Part shown: piece after piece, positions 33,869-42,705 of the stretch
How positions within the stretch are numbered: position 1 is the first letter of the stretch
How the letters are laid out: the number at the start of each line of letters is the position of its first letter
DNA from: Paracoccus binzhouensis
Lineage (GTDB): Bacteria; Pseudomonadota; Alphaproteobacteria; Rhodobacterales; Rhodobacteraceae
Assembly: GCF_016446475.1 (NCBI RefSeq)
Contig: NZ_JAEHFP010000003.1
Span: 1-64,000 of the forward strand
Reading direction: 5' to 3'
Length of the DNA stretch: 64,000 nt
Notes under the pieces: generated by a model
Databases searched by the model: none
Told to the model about the DNA's origin: nothing
Seen by the model: the letters and a program-made list of their open reading frames with translations, nothing else
Made by a program: the position numbers and the translations under genes

Positions 33869-35182
33869 ATGCCCGCCGCACTCGCCGACAGCGCCATCTA
33901 TCGCAGCCTGTTCTCGGACGAGGCCACCGCCGCGCTGTTCACCGACAGCGCCGAGATCCGCGCCATGCTGCTGGTCGAGGGCGCGTTGGCCCGCGTGCAG
34001 GGCCGGCTGGGCCTGATCCCGGAAACCGCCGCCGCCTTCATCGACCGCGCCGCGCGCGAGGTGCAGATCGACCCCGCCGCGCTGGCCGCCGAGACCGCGA
34101 CCAACGGCGTGCCGGTTCCGGCGCTGGTCGCCGCCTTCCGCAAGGCGATGCAGGCGCCCGACCATGCGCAATACCTGCATTGGGGCGCCACCAGCCAGGA
34201 CATCATGGAAACCGGGCTGGCCCTGCGGTTGCGCCGCGCGACCCAGATCTGGGACGAGCGGCTGCGGGATCTGGTCCGCGCCCTTGGCCGGCTGGCGGGC
34301 GACCATGCCGATCTGCCCATGGCGGCGCGCACCTATGGCCAGGCGGCGACGCCCACCAGCTTCGGCGCCGTGGTCGCCGGCTGGGGCCATCCGCTGATCC
34401 GCCACCGCCGGCGGCTGGACGAGATCCGCGCCGGGATCGCCACCGTCTCGCTGGGCGGCGCCGCGGGCACGCTGTCGGCCATGGGTCCCGAGGGGCCCGC
34501 CGTCCGCGCCGCGCTGGCCGAGGCGCTGGAACTGGCCGATCCGGGCCATGGCTGGCATGCCGAACGCGACCGCATCGGCGGTTTCGCCGCCTGGATGGCG
34601 GGACTGGCCGCCAGCCTCGGCAAGATGGGCGAGGATCTCATCCTGATGAGCCAGTCCGGCATCGACGAGATCCGGCTGCAAGGCGCGGGCGGTTCCTCGA
34701 CCATGCCGCAGAAGCAGAACCCGGTCGGCCCCTCGGTCCTGGTGGCGCTGGCCCGGCAGGCGGCGGCGCTGGCCGCGGCCATCCAGGCCGCCGGCATCCA
34801 CCGCCAGCAGCGCGACGGCGCCGCCTGGTTCGTCGAGTGGCTGACCCTGCCGCAGCTTTGCATCTCGACCGGGCGCGGCATCGCGCTGGCGCTGGACCTG
34901 GCGGGACGCATCACCCCCGATGCCGCGGCCATGGCGCGCGGGCTCGAGGGCGGCTGCGGGCTGATCCATGCCGAGGCCTTCACCTTCGCCCTGGCCCGCC
35001 ACATGCCGCGCCCCGAGGCGCAGGCAAGGATCAAGGCGCTGTGCAAGGAGGCCTTGGCGACGGGCACGCCCTTGCCGGGCCTGGTCAACCGCGATTTCCC
35101 GGATCTGGATCTCTCGGCGGCGGGTGGCCTCGGCACCGCCCCCGCCGAGGCCCGCGCCTTCGCCGCGGCCGCGCTGGCGTGA
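33869..35182 (+). CDS. pcaB: 3-carboxy-cis,cis-muconate cycloisomerase PcaB
   Basis: Lactonises beta-carboxymuconate to gamma-carboxymuconolactone. A 437-residue member of the fumarase/aspartase superfamily with the signature GGSSTMPQKQNPVGP (about residues 273-287), the catalytic loop Ser in it, and HWGATSQDIMETGLAL near residue 105. It is the last gene of the pca operon, separated from the BKACE gene by 84 bases that contain the hairpin repeat. Length is typical for proteobacterial PcaB (about 350-450). Confidence 0.93.
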   Translation: MPAALADSAIYRSLFSDEATAALFTDSAEIRAMLLVEGALARVQGRLGLIPETAAAFIDRAAREVQIDPAALAAETATNGVPVPALVAAFRKAMQAPDHAQYLHWGATSQDIMETGLALRLRRATQIWDERLRDLVRALGRLAGDHADLPMAARTYGQAATPTSFGAVVAGWGHPLIRHRRRLDEIRAGIATVSLGGAAGTLSAMGPEGPAVRAALAEALELADPGHGWHAERDRIGGFAAWMAGLAASLGKMGEDLILMSQSGIDEIRLQGAGGSSTMPQKQNPVGPSVLVALARQAAALAAAIQAAGIHRQQRDGAAWFVEWLTLPQLCISTGRGIALALDLAGRITPDAAAMARGLEGGCGLIHAEAFTFALARHMPRPEAQARIKALCKEALATGTPLPGLVNRDFPDLDLSAAGGLGTAPAEARAFAAAALA

Positions 35183-35269
35183 TCCCCGGATCGGAAAAAG
35201 GGGGCCTCGCGCCCCGGCGCACACCGCACCTGCCGGCCACCTGCGATGGCACGAGGCGGGGCAGGGGCT

Positions 35270-36880
35270 TCAGCCCCGGGCATCCTCCAGCATCATCCGC
35301 GCCGCCTTTTCGGCGATCATCATCACCGGGGCGTTGGTATTGCCGCTGGTGATCGTCGGCATGACCGAGGCGTCGGCGATGCGCAGCCGGCCAAGCGCCC
35401 GCATCCGCAGCCGGGGATCGACCACCGCGCCGTCATCGGCGCCCATGCGGCAGGTGCCGACCGGGTGGAAGATGGTGGTGCCGACCGCGCCGGCCGCCTT
35501 GACCAGGTCTTCGTCGGTCTGGAAGGCGATGCCGGGGACATATTCCTCGGGGTCGAAGCGGTTGAAGGCCGGCTGCGCGGCGATCTTGCGCGCCAGGCGG
35601 ATGGCGCGCACCGCCACCTCGCGGTCGGCCTCGGCCGAAAGGTAGTTCGGCCGGATCGCGGGATGGGCGCGGAAATCCGGCCCGGCGACATGGACCGAGC
35701 CGCGGCTTTCCGGCCGCAGGTTGCAGACCGAGGCGGTCATGGCCGGGAAGGGATGCACCGGGTCGCCGAACTTGTCCAGGCTGACCGGCTGGACGTGGAA
35801 TTCCAGGTCCGGCGTCGCCTTGTCCGGCCCGGATCGGGTAAAGATGCCCAGCTGGCTCGGCGCCATCGACATCGGTCCCGAGCGTTTCAGCAGATATTCC
35901 AGCCCGATCGCCGCCTTGCCCAGCAGATGCGAGGCCTTCTCGTTCAGCGTCGGCACGCCGCGGACCTTGTAGACCAGTCGCAATTGCAGATGGTCCTGCA
36001 GGTTCTCGCCCAGGGACGGGACCTCGACCTGCGGGGCGATGCCGGCGGCCTGAAGCACCTCGCCGCGCCCGACGCCGGACTGTTCGAGGATCTGCACCGA
36101 GCCGATGGAGCCCGCCGCCAGCACCGTCTCGCGCAAGGCGCGGACCTCGCGGCGCTGGCCCTGATGGTGAAAGACGACGCCCGCGACCTCGCCCGCCTCG
36201 ATCACCAGCCGCTCGACCTCGGCGCCGGTCAGGATGCGCAGGTTGGGGCGGTTTTTCACTGGGCCCAGGAAGGCGCGGGCGGCGCTCCAGCGCCAGCCGG
36301 CTTTCTGGGTCACGTCGAAATAGCCGCCGCCTTCATTGTCGCCGCGGTTGAAGTCGTCCGTGCGCGGGATGCCGGCCTGCTCGGCCGCGTCCATGAAAGC
36401 GTCGAGCACAGCCCAGCGGACCCGCGCGGTTTCCACCCGCAGCTCGCCGCCGGCGCCGTGCATGGCGTCGCCGCCGCGATAATGGTCCTCTTGCGCCTTG
36501 AACAGCGGCAGCACGTCGTCCCAGCCCCAGCCGGTGCAGCCCAGCTGGCGCCAATGGTCGTAATCCGCCGCCTGGCCGCGCATGTAGATCATGCCGTTGA
36601 TCGAGGAGCAGCCGCCCAGCACCCGCCCGCGCGGATAAAGCAGCGCGCGGCCGTTCAGCCCCGGCTCGGGCTGGGTGCGGAAGCCCCAGTCGGTGCGCGG
36701 GTTGCCGATGCAGTAGAGATAGCCGACCGGGATATGGATCCAGTGGTAATTGTCGCGCCCCCCGGCCTCCAGCAACAGCACGCGGGTGCCGGGATCGGCG
36801 CTGAGGCGGTTGGCCAGCACGCAGCCGGCGCTGCCCGCGCCGATCACGATGTAGTCATAGCTTTCCATCGGATACTCCAT
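35270..36880 (-). CDS. GMC family FAD-dependent alcohol dehydrogenase (choline dehydrogenase-like)
   Basis: A 536-residue flavoprotein with the N-terminal FAD motif DYIVIGAGSAGCVLANRLS, GMC signature 1 (YPRGRVLGGCSSINGMIYMRG) and signature 2 (ETVLAAGSIGSVQILEQSGVG). The C-terminal active-site pair is in FHPVGTCRMG and TSGNTNAPVMMIAEKAA. GMC enzymes oxidise alcohols such as choline, polyethylene glycols or long-chain alcohols. It lies 34 bases after livM of a LIV transporter and is probably in that operon, suggesting that the imported compound is its substrate. Start at 36880, with GGAGG six bases upstream. Confidence 0.87.
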   Translation of the reverse strand: MEYPMESYDYIVIGAGSAGCVLANRLSADPGTRVLLLEAGGRDNYHWIHIPVGYLYCIGNPRTDWGFRTQPEPGLNGRALLYPRGRVLGGCSSINGMIYMRGQAADYDHWRQLGCTGWGWDDVLPLFKAQEDHYRGGDAMHGAGGELRVETARVRWAVLDAFMDAAEQAGIPRTDDFNRGDNEGGGYFDVTQKAGWRWSAARAFLGPVKNRPNLRILTGAEVERLVIEAGEVAGVVFHHQGQRREVRALRETVLAAGSIGSVQILEQSGVGRGEVLQAAGIAPQVEVPSLGENLQDHLQLRLVYKVRGVPTLNEKASHLLGKAAIGLEYLLKRSGPMSMAPSQLGIFTRSGPDKATPDLEFHVQPVSLDKFGDPVHPFPAMTASVCNLRPESRGSVHVAGPDFRAHPAIRPNYLSAEADREVAVRAIRLARKIAAQPAFNRFDPEEYVPGIAFQTDEDLVKAAGAVGTTIFHPVGTCRMGADDGAVVDPRLRMRALGRLRIADASVMPTITSGNTNAPVMMIAEKAARMMLEDARG

Positions 36881-36914
36881 GCAGGGCCTCCGCTGGCGGG
36901 CGAGGGCCGCGACA

Positions 36915-37916
36915 TCACGATTCCGCCCTGAACCCGAGCCTTCTGCCGATTTTTGTTGCGAAGAACTCGCCCACCAGGCCTCTGCGGAACAGCAGGACGC
37001 AGACCATGAAGACGACGCCGGTGATGATGGTGACGGGGAAGTCGGAGGTGGCGAGGTAGTTCTGCAAGGTGACCACCAGGCCGGCGCCGACGATGGGGCC
37101 CAGGAGCGTGCCGATGCCGCCCAGCAGCGTCATCAGGATCACCTCGCCCGACATCTGCCAGGTCACGTCGGTCAGCGTCGCGAACTGGAAGATCAGCGCC
37201 TTGACCCCGCCGGCGAGCCCGGCCAGCGCCGCCGACATCACGAAGGCGCCCAGCTTGTAGCGCTGCACCGAATAGCCCAGCGAGATCGCGCGTTGCTCGT
37301 TTTCCCGGATCGACTTCAGGATCATGCCGAAGGGCGAGTTCACGAAGCGCCGGATGATCAGCAGACCCAGGACAAAGACCGCCAGCACGAAGTAATACAT
37401 GTTCATCGGCCGGTTCAGGTCGATCAGCCCGAAGAGATGCCCGCGCGGCACAGACTGGATGCCGTCCTCGCCATGGGTGAAGGGGGCCTGCAGGCAGAAG
37501 AAGAAGAACATCTGCGACAAGGCCAGGGTGATCATGGCGAAATAGATGCCCTGGCGGCGGATGGCGATGGCGCCCATCACCAGCCCCAGCAGGGCGGCGC
37601 CGGCGACGCCCAGCAGGATGCCCGCCTCGGGCGACCAGCCCCAGACCTTGACCGCATGGGCGGTGAAATAGGCCGCCCCGCCGAAGAAGGTGGCATGGCC
37701 GAAGGACAGAAGCCCGGTATAGCCCAAGAGCAGGTTGAAGGCCGAGGCGAAGAGCGCGAAGGCCAGCAGCTTCATCAGGAAGATCGGATAGAGGAACATC
37801 GGCGCCACCAGCAGCCCGGCCAGGGCGAGGGCGACCAGCACCAGCTGGACCTGCCCGGCGCGGGGATGGGCCGTGACATGGTCCTCCGAAGCGACGGTTT
37901 CGGATTTTGCGGCCAT
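36915..37916 (-). CDS. livM: Branched-chain amino acid type ABC transporter permease (LivM family), second system
   Basis: A 333-residue inner-membrane permease with about nine to ten hydrophobic segments. Motifs are FNLLLGYTGLLSFGHATFFGGAAYF and the coupling region SIRENEQRAISLGYSVQRYKLGAF. I prefer the ATG at 37916, which lies one base after the livH stop with GGAAAGG nine bases upstream. The ATG at 37925 would add three residues and overlaps livH. It forms the channel with the LivH encoded just upstream. Confidence 0.88.
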   Translation of the reverse strand: MAAKSETVASEDHVTAHPRAGQVQLVLVALALAGLLVAPMFLYPIFLMKLLAFALFASAFNLLLGYTGLLSFGHATFFGGAAYFTAHAVKVWGWSPEAGILLGVAGAALLGLVMGAIAIRRQGIYFAMITLALSQMFFFFCLQAPFTHGEDGIQSVPRGHLFGLIDLNRPMNMYYFVLAVFVLGLLIIRRFVNSPFGMILKSIRENEQRAISLGYSVQRYKLGAFVMSAALAGLAGGVKALIFQFATLTDVTWQMSGEVILMTLLGGIGTLLGPIVGAGLVVTLQNYLATSDFPVTIITGVVFMVCVLLFRRGLVGEFFATKIGRRLGFRAES

Positions 37917-37917
37917 G

Positions 37918-38805
37918 TCAGGCATCCTTTCCGAAAAGGCCCGCGGGCCGCAGGATCAGGACGATCGCCATGATGACGAAGATCACGATGTTCGAGGCCT
38001 CGGGGTAGAAGACCTTGGTCAGCCCCTCGACCACGCCCAGCAGATAGCCGGTGACGATGGCGCCGAGGATCGAGCCCATGCCGCCGACCACCACCACGGC
38101 GAAGACGATGATGATCAGGTTCGAGCCCATCAGCGGGCTGACCTGATAGACCGGCGCTGCCAGCACCCCGGCGAAACCGGCAAGCCCGGCGCCGAGCGCA
38201 TAGGTCAGGGTCAGGAGCAGGGGCACGTTGACGCCGAAGGCCTGAACCAGCACCGGGTTCTCGGTCGCGGCGCGCAGATAGGCGCCGAGCTTGGTCTTCT
38301 CGATCAGCAGCCAGACCGCGATGCAGACCGCCAGCGAGGCGATGACCACCCAGCCGCGATAGATTGGCAGGAACATGAAGCCCAGGTTCACCGCGCCGGT
38401 CAACTGCGCGGGCGGCGCATAGGGCTTGCCCGAGGCGCCGAAGAAATAGCGGAACGTTCCCTCGATCGCCAGGGCCAGGCCGAAGGTGAACAGCAGGCCG
38501 TAGAGATGGTCGAGCTTGTAAAGCCGCGACAGCATGGTCTTCTCGACCACGGCGGCCATCAGCCCGACGATCAGCGGCGCAAGGATCAGCGCCAGCCAGT
38601 AGTTGATGCCGCCCCAGTTCAGAAGCAGCAGCGCCGCGAAGGCGCCCAGCATGTATTGCGCGCCATGCGCGAAGTTGATGACGCGCAGCAGGCCGAAGAT
38701 GATGGCGAGGCCCAGGGACAAGAGCGCATAGAACGAGCCGTTGATCAGCCCGACCAGCAGCTGCCCCATCAGCGCCTGGACGGGAATGCCGAAGATCATG
38801 GTCAT
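37918..38805 (-). CDS. livH: Branched-chain amino acid type ABC transporter permease (LivH family), second system
   Basis: A 295-residue permease with about eight hydrophobic segments. It carries the family motif LVGLINGSFYALLSLGLAIIFGLLRVINFAHGAQYMLGAF near the N-terminus and GGMGSILGAIVTGYLLGVVEGL near the C-terminus. It follows livF by one base and is followed by livM. The gene order here is K-G-F-H-M, unlike the K-H-M-G-F order of the first system, so the two are separate paralogous operons and not a recent duplication. Confidence 0.88.
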   Translation of the reverse strand: MTMIFGIPVQALMGQLLVGLINGSFYALLSLGLAIIFGLLRVINFAHGAQYMLGAFAALLLLNWGGINYWLALILAPLIVGLMAAVVEKTMLSRLYKLDHLYGLLFTFGLALAIEGTFRYFFGASGKPYAPPAQLTGAVNLGFMFLPIYRGWVVIASLAVCIAVWLLIEKTKLGAYLRAATENPVLVQAFGVNVPLLLTLTYALGAGLAGFAGVLAAPVYQVSPLMGSNLIIIVFAVVVVGGMGSILGAIVTGYLLGVVEGLTKVFYPEASNIVIFVIMAIVLILRPAGLFGKDA

Positions 38806-38806
38806 C

Positions 38807-39508
38807 TCACACCCCCAGTTCGCGATGCAGCAGGTCCATCTGCTGCGGCAGGTCGGCCACGGGGAATTCCGCCGTCATCCGGCCGTGGTCCATCAGGTAG
38901 AAGCGGTCGGCGACCTTGGCGGCGAAGCGGAAGTTCTGCTCGACCAGCACCACGGTCATGCCGCGGCCCTTCAGCTTCTGCAGCACCTCGCCGATGGCCT
39001 GGATGATGACCGGCGCCAGCCCCTCGGTCGGCTCGTCGAGCAAAAGGCAGCGCGCCCCGGTGCGCAGGATGCGCGCCATGGCCAGCATCTGCTGCTCGCC
39101 CCCCGACAGCTTGGTGCCCTGCGAATTGCGGCGTTCCTGCAGGTTCGGGAACAGCGCATAGATCTCCTCGACCGACATGCCGCCCGGGGCGACCCTGGGC
39201 GGCAGCATCAGGTTCTCCTCGACCGAGAGGCTGGCGAAGATGCCGCGCTCCTCGGGGACGAAGCCCAGGCCGGCGCGGGCGGTCTGGTGCAGGGGCAGCG
39301 CCATCATGTCGCGCCCGGCGAATTCGATCCGGCCCGTGCGCTTGCGCAGGATGCCCATGATGCTGCGCAGGGTGGTGGTCTTGCCCATGCCGTTGCGGCC
39401 CAGGATGCAGATGGTCTCGCCCTCGGCGACGGTCAGGTTCACGCCGTGCAGGACATGGCTTTCGCCATACCAGGCCTGCAGGTTCTCGACGGACAGAAGC
39501 GCGCTCAT
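38807..39508 (-). CDS. livF: Branched-chain amino acid type ABC transporter ATP-binding protein (LivF family), second system
   Basis: A 233-residue ATPase with Walker A GRNGMGKTT, LivF-type GLGFVPEERGIFASLSVEENLML, signature LSGGEQQMLAMARIL and Walker B CLLLDEPTEGLAP. The switch histidine of most LivF proteins is replaced in VVLVEQNFRFAAK, as is usual for this branch (EQN). Its start overlaps the livG stop (ATGA), and it ends one base before livH. Confidence 0.88.
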   Translation of the reverse strand: MSALLSVENLQAWYGESHVLHGVNLTVAEGETICILGRNGMGKTTTLRSIMGILRKRTGRIEFAGRDMMALPLHQTARAGLGFVPEERGIFASLSVEENLMLPPRVAPGGMSVEEIYALFPNLQERRNSQGTKLSGGEQQMLAMARILRTGARCLLLDEPTEGLAPVIIQAIGEVLQKLKGRGMTVVLVEQNFRFAAKVADRFYLMDHGRMTAEFPVADLPQQMDLLHRELGV

Positions 39509-40284
39509 GCCTCGGACCCCATATAGGCGCTGCGCACGCGCGGATCGGCCGAGACGGTGGCATAGTCGCCCGCCGCGATGATCTCGCCGCGCTGCAGCAC
39601 GGTGACGTGGTGGCAGATATCGGCCACGACGCTCAGGTTGTGCTCGACCATCAGCACGGCGCGCTCGGTGGCGAGGTCGCGGATGATGCCCGCGACCATG
39701 GCCACGTCCTCCTGGCCCATGCCGGCCATCGGCTCGTCCAAGAGCAGCACCTCGGGGTCCAGTGCCAGCGTGGTGGCGATCTCCAAGACGCGCTTCCTGC
39801 CATAGGACAGGTCGGCGGCGCGGTGGTCGCGATACGGCGCCAGGCCCAGTTGCTCGATCAGCTGATCGGCCCGCGCGTCCAGCCGGTCGAGCGACGAGAG
39901 TGGCAGCCAGAACTGCACCGCCAGCCCGGCGGGGCGCTGCAGGGCGACCTTGACGTTCTCGCGCACGGTCAGGTGCGGGAAGACGGCCGAGATCTGGAAG
40001 CTGCGCACCAGCCCCATGCGCGCCACCTTGTCGGGCGGCGTGCGCGTGATGTCCTGGCCCAACAGCGTGATCTGGCCCCGCGTCGGCTGCAGGAACTTGG
40101 TCAAGAGGTTGAAGACCGTGGTCTTGCCCGCGCCATTCGGCCCGATCAGGGCGTGGATGCGGGCGTGCTCCACGTCCAGATCCACGTTGTTCACCGCCGT
40201 GAAACCCGCGAAATCCTTGCCCAGGCCGCGGGCGGATAGCACCACCCGCGGCTCGGCCTGCGTTGCCAGGGACGCCGCCATCAC
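39505..40284 (-). CDS. livG: Branched-chain amino acid type ABC transporter ATP-binding protein (LivG family), second system
   Basis: A 259-residue ATPase with Walker A GPNGAGKTT, LivG-type GLVRSFQISAVFPHLTVRENVKVAL, signature LSYGRKRVLEIATTLA and Walker B VLLLDEPMAGMG, and the switch His in LMVEHNLSVVAD. It is coupled to the binding-protein gene (stop overlaps its ATG) and to livF. It couples ATP use to import through LivH/LivM. Confidence 0.88.
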   Translation of the reverse strand: MMAASLATQAEPRVVLSARGLGKDFAGFTAVNNVDLDVEHARIHALIGPNGAGKTTVFNLLTKFLQPTRGQITLLGQDITRTPPDKVARMGLVRSFQISAVFPHLTVRENVKVALQRPAGLAVQFWLPLSSLDRLDARADQLIEQLGLAPYRDHRAADLSYGRKRVLEIATTLALDPEVLLLDEPMAGMGQEDVAMVAGIIRDLATERAVLMVEHNLSVVADICHHVTVLQRGEIIAAGDYATVSADPRVRSAYMGSEA

Positions 40285-41480
40285 TTGACCAGCGGGCAGC
40301 CGCTTTCAGCCGGGTCCAGATAGGCCTGATCGCCCGGAATGGTGGCGACGACCTTGTAATAGTCCCAGTCCTCGGTCACCTCGTCGGGCTTCTTGACCTC
40401 CATGAGATAGACGTCCGAGATCATCCGGCCGTTGGCCGCGACCTTGCCGTTCTGGGTGAAGACATCGCTTACCGGCAGTTCGTGCAGCTTGGCGGCGACG
40501 GCCTCGGTCTCGTCGGTGCCGGCGGCTTCGATGGCCTTCAGATACTGGGTGACGGCCGAATAGGTGCCGGCATGGACCATGTTCGGCATGACGCCGGTGC
40601 GTTCCTTGAAGCGCTTGCCGAACTCGGCCGATTCCGGGGTGCGGTTCCAGTAGAAGCTTTCCGTCAGGTTCAGCCCCTGCGCGGCATCGAGCCCGAGCCC
40701 GTGCACCTCGGCAATGGTGAAGAGCAGCGCGGCCAGCTTCTGCCCGCCCTGGGTGATGCCGAACTCGGACGCCTGCTTGATGGCGTTCTGCGTATCCATG
40801 CCGGCATTGGCCAGGCCGATCACCTTGGCGCCCGAGCTTTGCGCCTGCAGCAGGAACGAGGAATAATCCGTCGTCGCCAGCGGGTGGCGGACCGAGCCCA
40901 CCACCTGACCGCCCTTTTCCTTGACGAAATTCGCGGTCTGCTCCTCCAGCGAATAGCCGAAGGCATAGTCGGCGGTCAGGAAGAACCAGCTGTCGCCGCC
41001 GGCCTCGACCAGCGCGCCGCCGGTGCCCACGGCCAGCGCATGGGTGTCATAGGCCCAGTGGAAACCCAGCGGCGAGCATTGCGCGCCGGTCAGCTCGGTC
41101 GTGGCCGCGCCGGTGGTGATGGTGACCTTGTTCTTTTCCTTGCTCAGCGCCTGCACCGCCAGCGCCACCGAGGAGGTGGTCAGCTCCATGATCGAATCGA
41201 CCTGCTCGGTGTCATACCATTGCCGGGCGATATTCGAGGCGATGTCGGGCTTGTTCTGGTGGTCGGCGGTGACGACCTCGATCGGCGCGTCCAGCACCTT
41301 GCCGCCGAAATCCTCGACCGCCATCCGCGCGGCCTCATAGGAATACTTGCCGCCGAAATCGGCATAGACCCCGGACTGGTCGTTCAGGATGCCGATCTTG
41401 ACCACCCCGTCCGAGATCTCGGCCAAGGCGGGCGTGGCGGCAAGGCCGACCGCAGCGGTCGTGAGCAGAATGTTTCGCAC
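40281..41480 (-). CDS. LIV-type ABC transporter periplasmic substrate-binding protein, second system
   Basis: A 399-residue secreted binding protein with a signal peptide at about 1-20 (MRNILLTTAAVGLAATPALA). The mature part begins ISDGVVKIGILNDQSGVYADFGGKYSYEAARMAVEDFGG, the HAAT binding-protein pattern. It heads the leftward operon with livGFHM and probably the GMC dehydrogenase. Relatives of this subfamily bind compounds other than amino acids, but the ligand cannot be read from sequence. It is divergent from a LysR gene, which likely controls it. Confidence 0.87.
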   Translation of the reverse strand: MRNILLTTAAVGLAATPALAEISDGVVKIGILNDQSGVYADFGGKYSYEAARMAVEDFGGKVLDAPIEVVTADHQNKPDIASNIARQWYDTEQVDSIMELTTSSVALAVQALSKEKNKVTITTGAATTELTGAQCSPLGFHWAYDTHALAVGTGGALVEAGGDSWFFLTADYAFGYSLEEQTANFVKEKGGQVVGSVRHPLATTDYSSFLLQAQSSGAKVIGLANAGMDTQNAIKQASEFGITQGGQKLAALLFTIAEVHGLGLDAAQGLNLTESFYWNRTPESAEFGKRFKERTGVMPNMVHAGTYSAVTQYLKAIEAAGTDETEAVAAKLHELPVSDVFTQNGKVAANGRMISDVYLMEVKKPDEVTEDWDYYKVVATIPGDQAYLDPAESGCPLVK

Positions 41481-41616
41481 GTTTTCCTCCCCAGGATAGT
41501 CCCTTCCGGCGGTTCGTCTTGCCTGCCGGTTCGGGACGCTTTCTCACATGGGGGCCGCCTTCATGTCGGCCGCCTCCCTGACGGAACGATGCAGCGGAAT
41601 CGGCTTTGACACAAGC

Positions 41617-41661
41617 GTTCAGAGAAGTTTAATTTCATACAGATCCTGTGCATTTCTGAAC
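41617..41661. promoter_or_regulatory. Candidate LysR operator in the livK-LysR divergent region
   Basis: GTTCAGA (41617-41623) and TCTGAAC (41655-41661) form a perfect seven-base inverted repeat with a 31-base spacer containing AT-rich DNA (AAGTTTAATTTCATACAG). It ends two bases before the LysR start, so binding would repress the LysR gene and could activate the divergent transporter operon. The remainder of the 183-base gap shows nothing else clear. Function is inference. Confidence 0.4.
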
Positions 41662-41663
41662 AG

Positions 41664-42569
41664 ATGGCCAATCTCGACTGGGACGACCTGCAATTCTTCC
41701 TGGCGGTGATGCGCGAGCGGCAGCTGTCGCGCGCCGCGCGGCTGCTGGGCACCTCGCATGTCACCGTCTCGCGGCGCATCGACCGGCTGGAACAGGCGCT
41801 GAACACCCGGCTGTTCGAGCGCAATCCCCGCGGCTACGAACCCACCGCCGCCAGCCTGCGGCTGCTCGAGACCGCCGAGCGCATGGAGGAGGCGGCCAGC
41901 CAGATCCCGCTGGACCGCGGTGCCGCGGCCGGGCAGGTCCGCTCGCTGCGGCTGGCGATGCCCGAGGGGTTCGCCAGCCTGTTCTCGACTCATCTGCTGC
42001 CCGAGTTCCTGGCGCGGTTCCCGCTGCTCTCGCCCGAGCTGATCACCATGCCGCAGGTGCTGTCGCTGTCCCGGCGCGAGGCGGATATCTGGATCACCCT
42101 GGACCCGGTGACCAACGGGCCCTACCGCTCGGAACGGCTGGCGGATTACACCCTGCATCTTTACGCGACGCGCGACTATCTGCGGGCCATGCCGCCGGTC
42201 CAGGCCCCCGCGGACCTGCGCCCGCACCGCATCATCGGCTATATCGAGGAGATGATCTTCGCGCCCGGCCTCGACTATCTGGGCGAGGTGCATCCCTCGC
42301 TGCGGGCGACAGTGAAAAGTTCCAGCATCTTCAACCAGCTCGCGGCGGTTCGCAACGGGCTGGGGATTGGCGTGCTGCCGCATTACATCGCCCGGAAATA
42401 TCCCGAACTGCAGATCGTGCTGCCCGACCAGGTGCGGCTGACGCGGACCTATTGGCTGACCTGCCACCGCGACGTGCGGATGATGCAATGGGCGGGGCAG
42501 GTCATCGCCTTTCTGGCCGCCAGCCTGCGGGCGCGGGGCGAGGAACTGGCCTTGCGGCTGCCGGAGTGA
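41664..42569 (+). CDS. LysR family transcriptional regulator
   Basis: A 301-residue LysR regulator. It begins MANLDWDDLQFFLAVMRERQLSRAARLLGTSHVTVSRRIDRLEQAL (helix-turn-helix residues 8-50), in the group where a DDLQFFLAV start is common. The effector domain runs from about 95 to 295. There is no good Shine-Dalgarno before the ATG, only CTGAACAG, so the start is slightly uncertain. It is divergent from the second LIV operon and convergent with the nucleotidyltransferase gene. Confidence 0.86.
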   Translation: MANLDWDDLQFFLAVMRERQLSRAARLLGTSHVTVSRRIDRLEQALNTRLFERNPRGYEPTAASLRLLETAERMEEAASQIPLDRGAAAGQVRSLRLAMPEGFASLFSTHLLPEFLARFPLLSPELITMPQVLSLSRREADIWITLDPVTNGPYRSERLADYTLHLYATRDYLRAMPPVQAPADLRPHRIIGYIEEMIFAPGLDYLGEVHPSLRATVKSSSIFNQLAAVRNGLGIGVLPHYIARKYPELQIVLPDQVRLTRTYWLTCHRDVRMMQWAGQVIAFLAASLRARGEELALRLPE

Positions 42570-42614
42570 TGGCCGGCAGGGTGCTCGAAGAATTGCAGAT
42601 TGTTGTTTCAAGAT

Positions 42615-42638
42615 GCTGATAAATATGTATTTATCGGC
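42615..42638. terminator. AT-rich hairpin in the LysR / nucleotidyltransferase convergent gap
   Basis: GATAAATA (42618-42625) and TATTTATC (42628-42635) form a perfect eight-base palindrome with a two-base gap, and GC pairs can extend it. It lies in a 136-base gap (42570-42705) that is far richer in A and T than its surroundings. It may be a weak bidirectional terminator or an intrinsically bent site. No gene is visible in the gap. Confidence 0.4.
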
Positions 42639-42705
42639 GCATGGCGGAACATTTTGCCGGATTTGGGAATCCATGCAGTATTTTCATGTTGTTGCGGATA
42701 TTATT

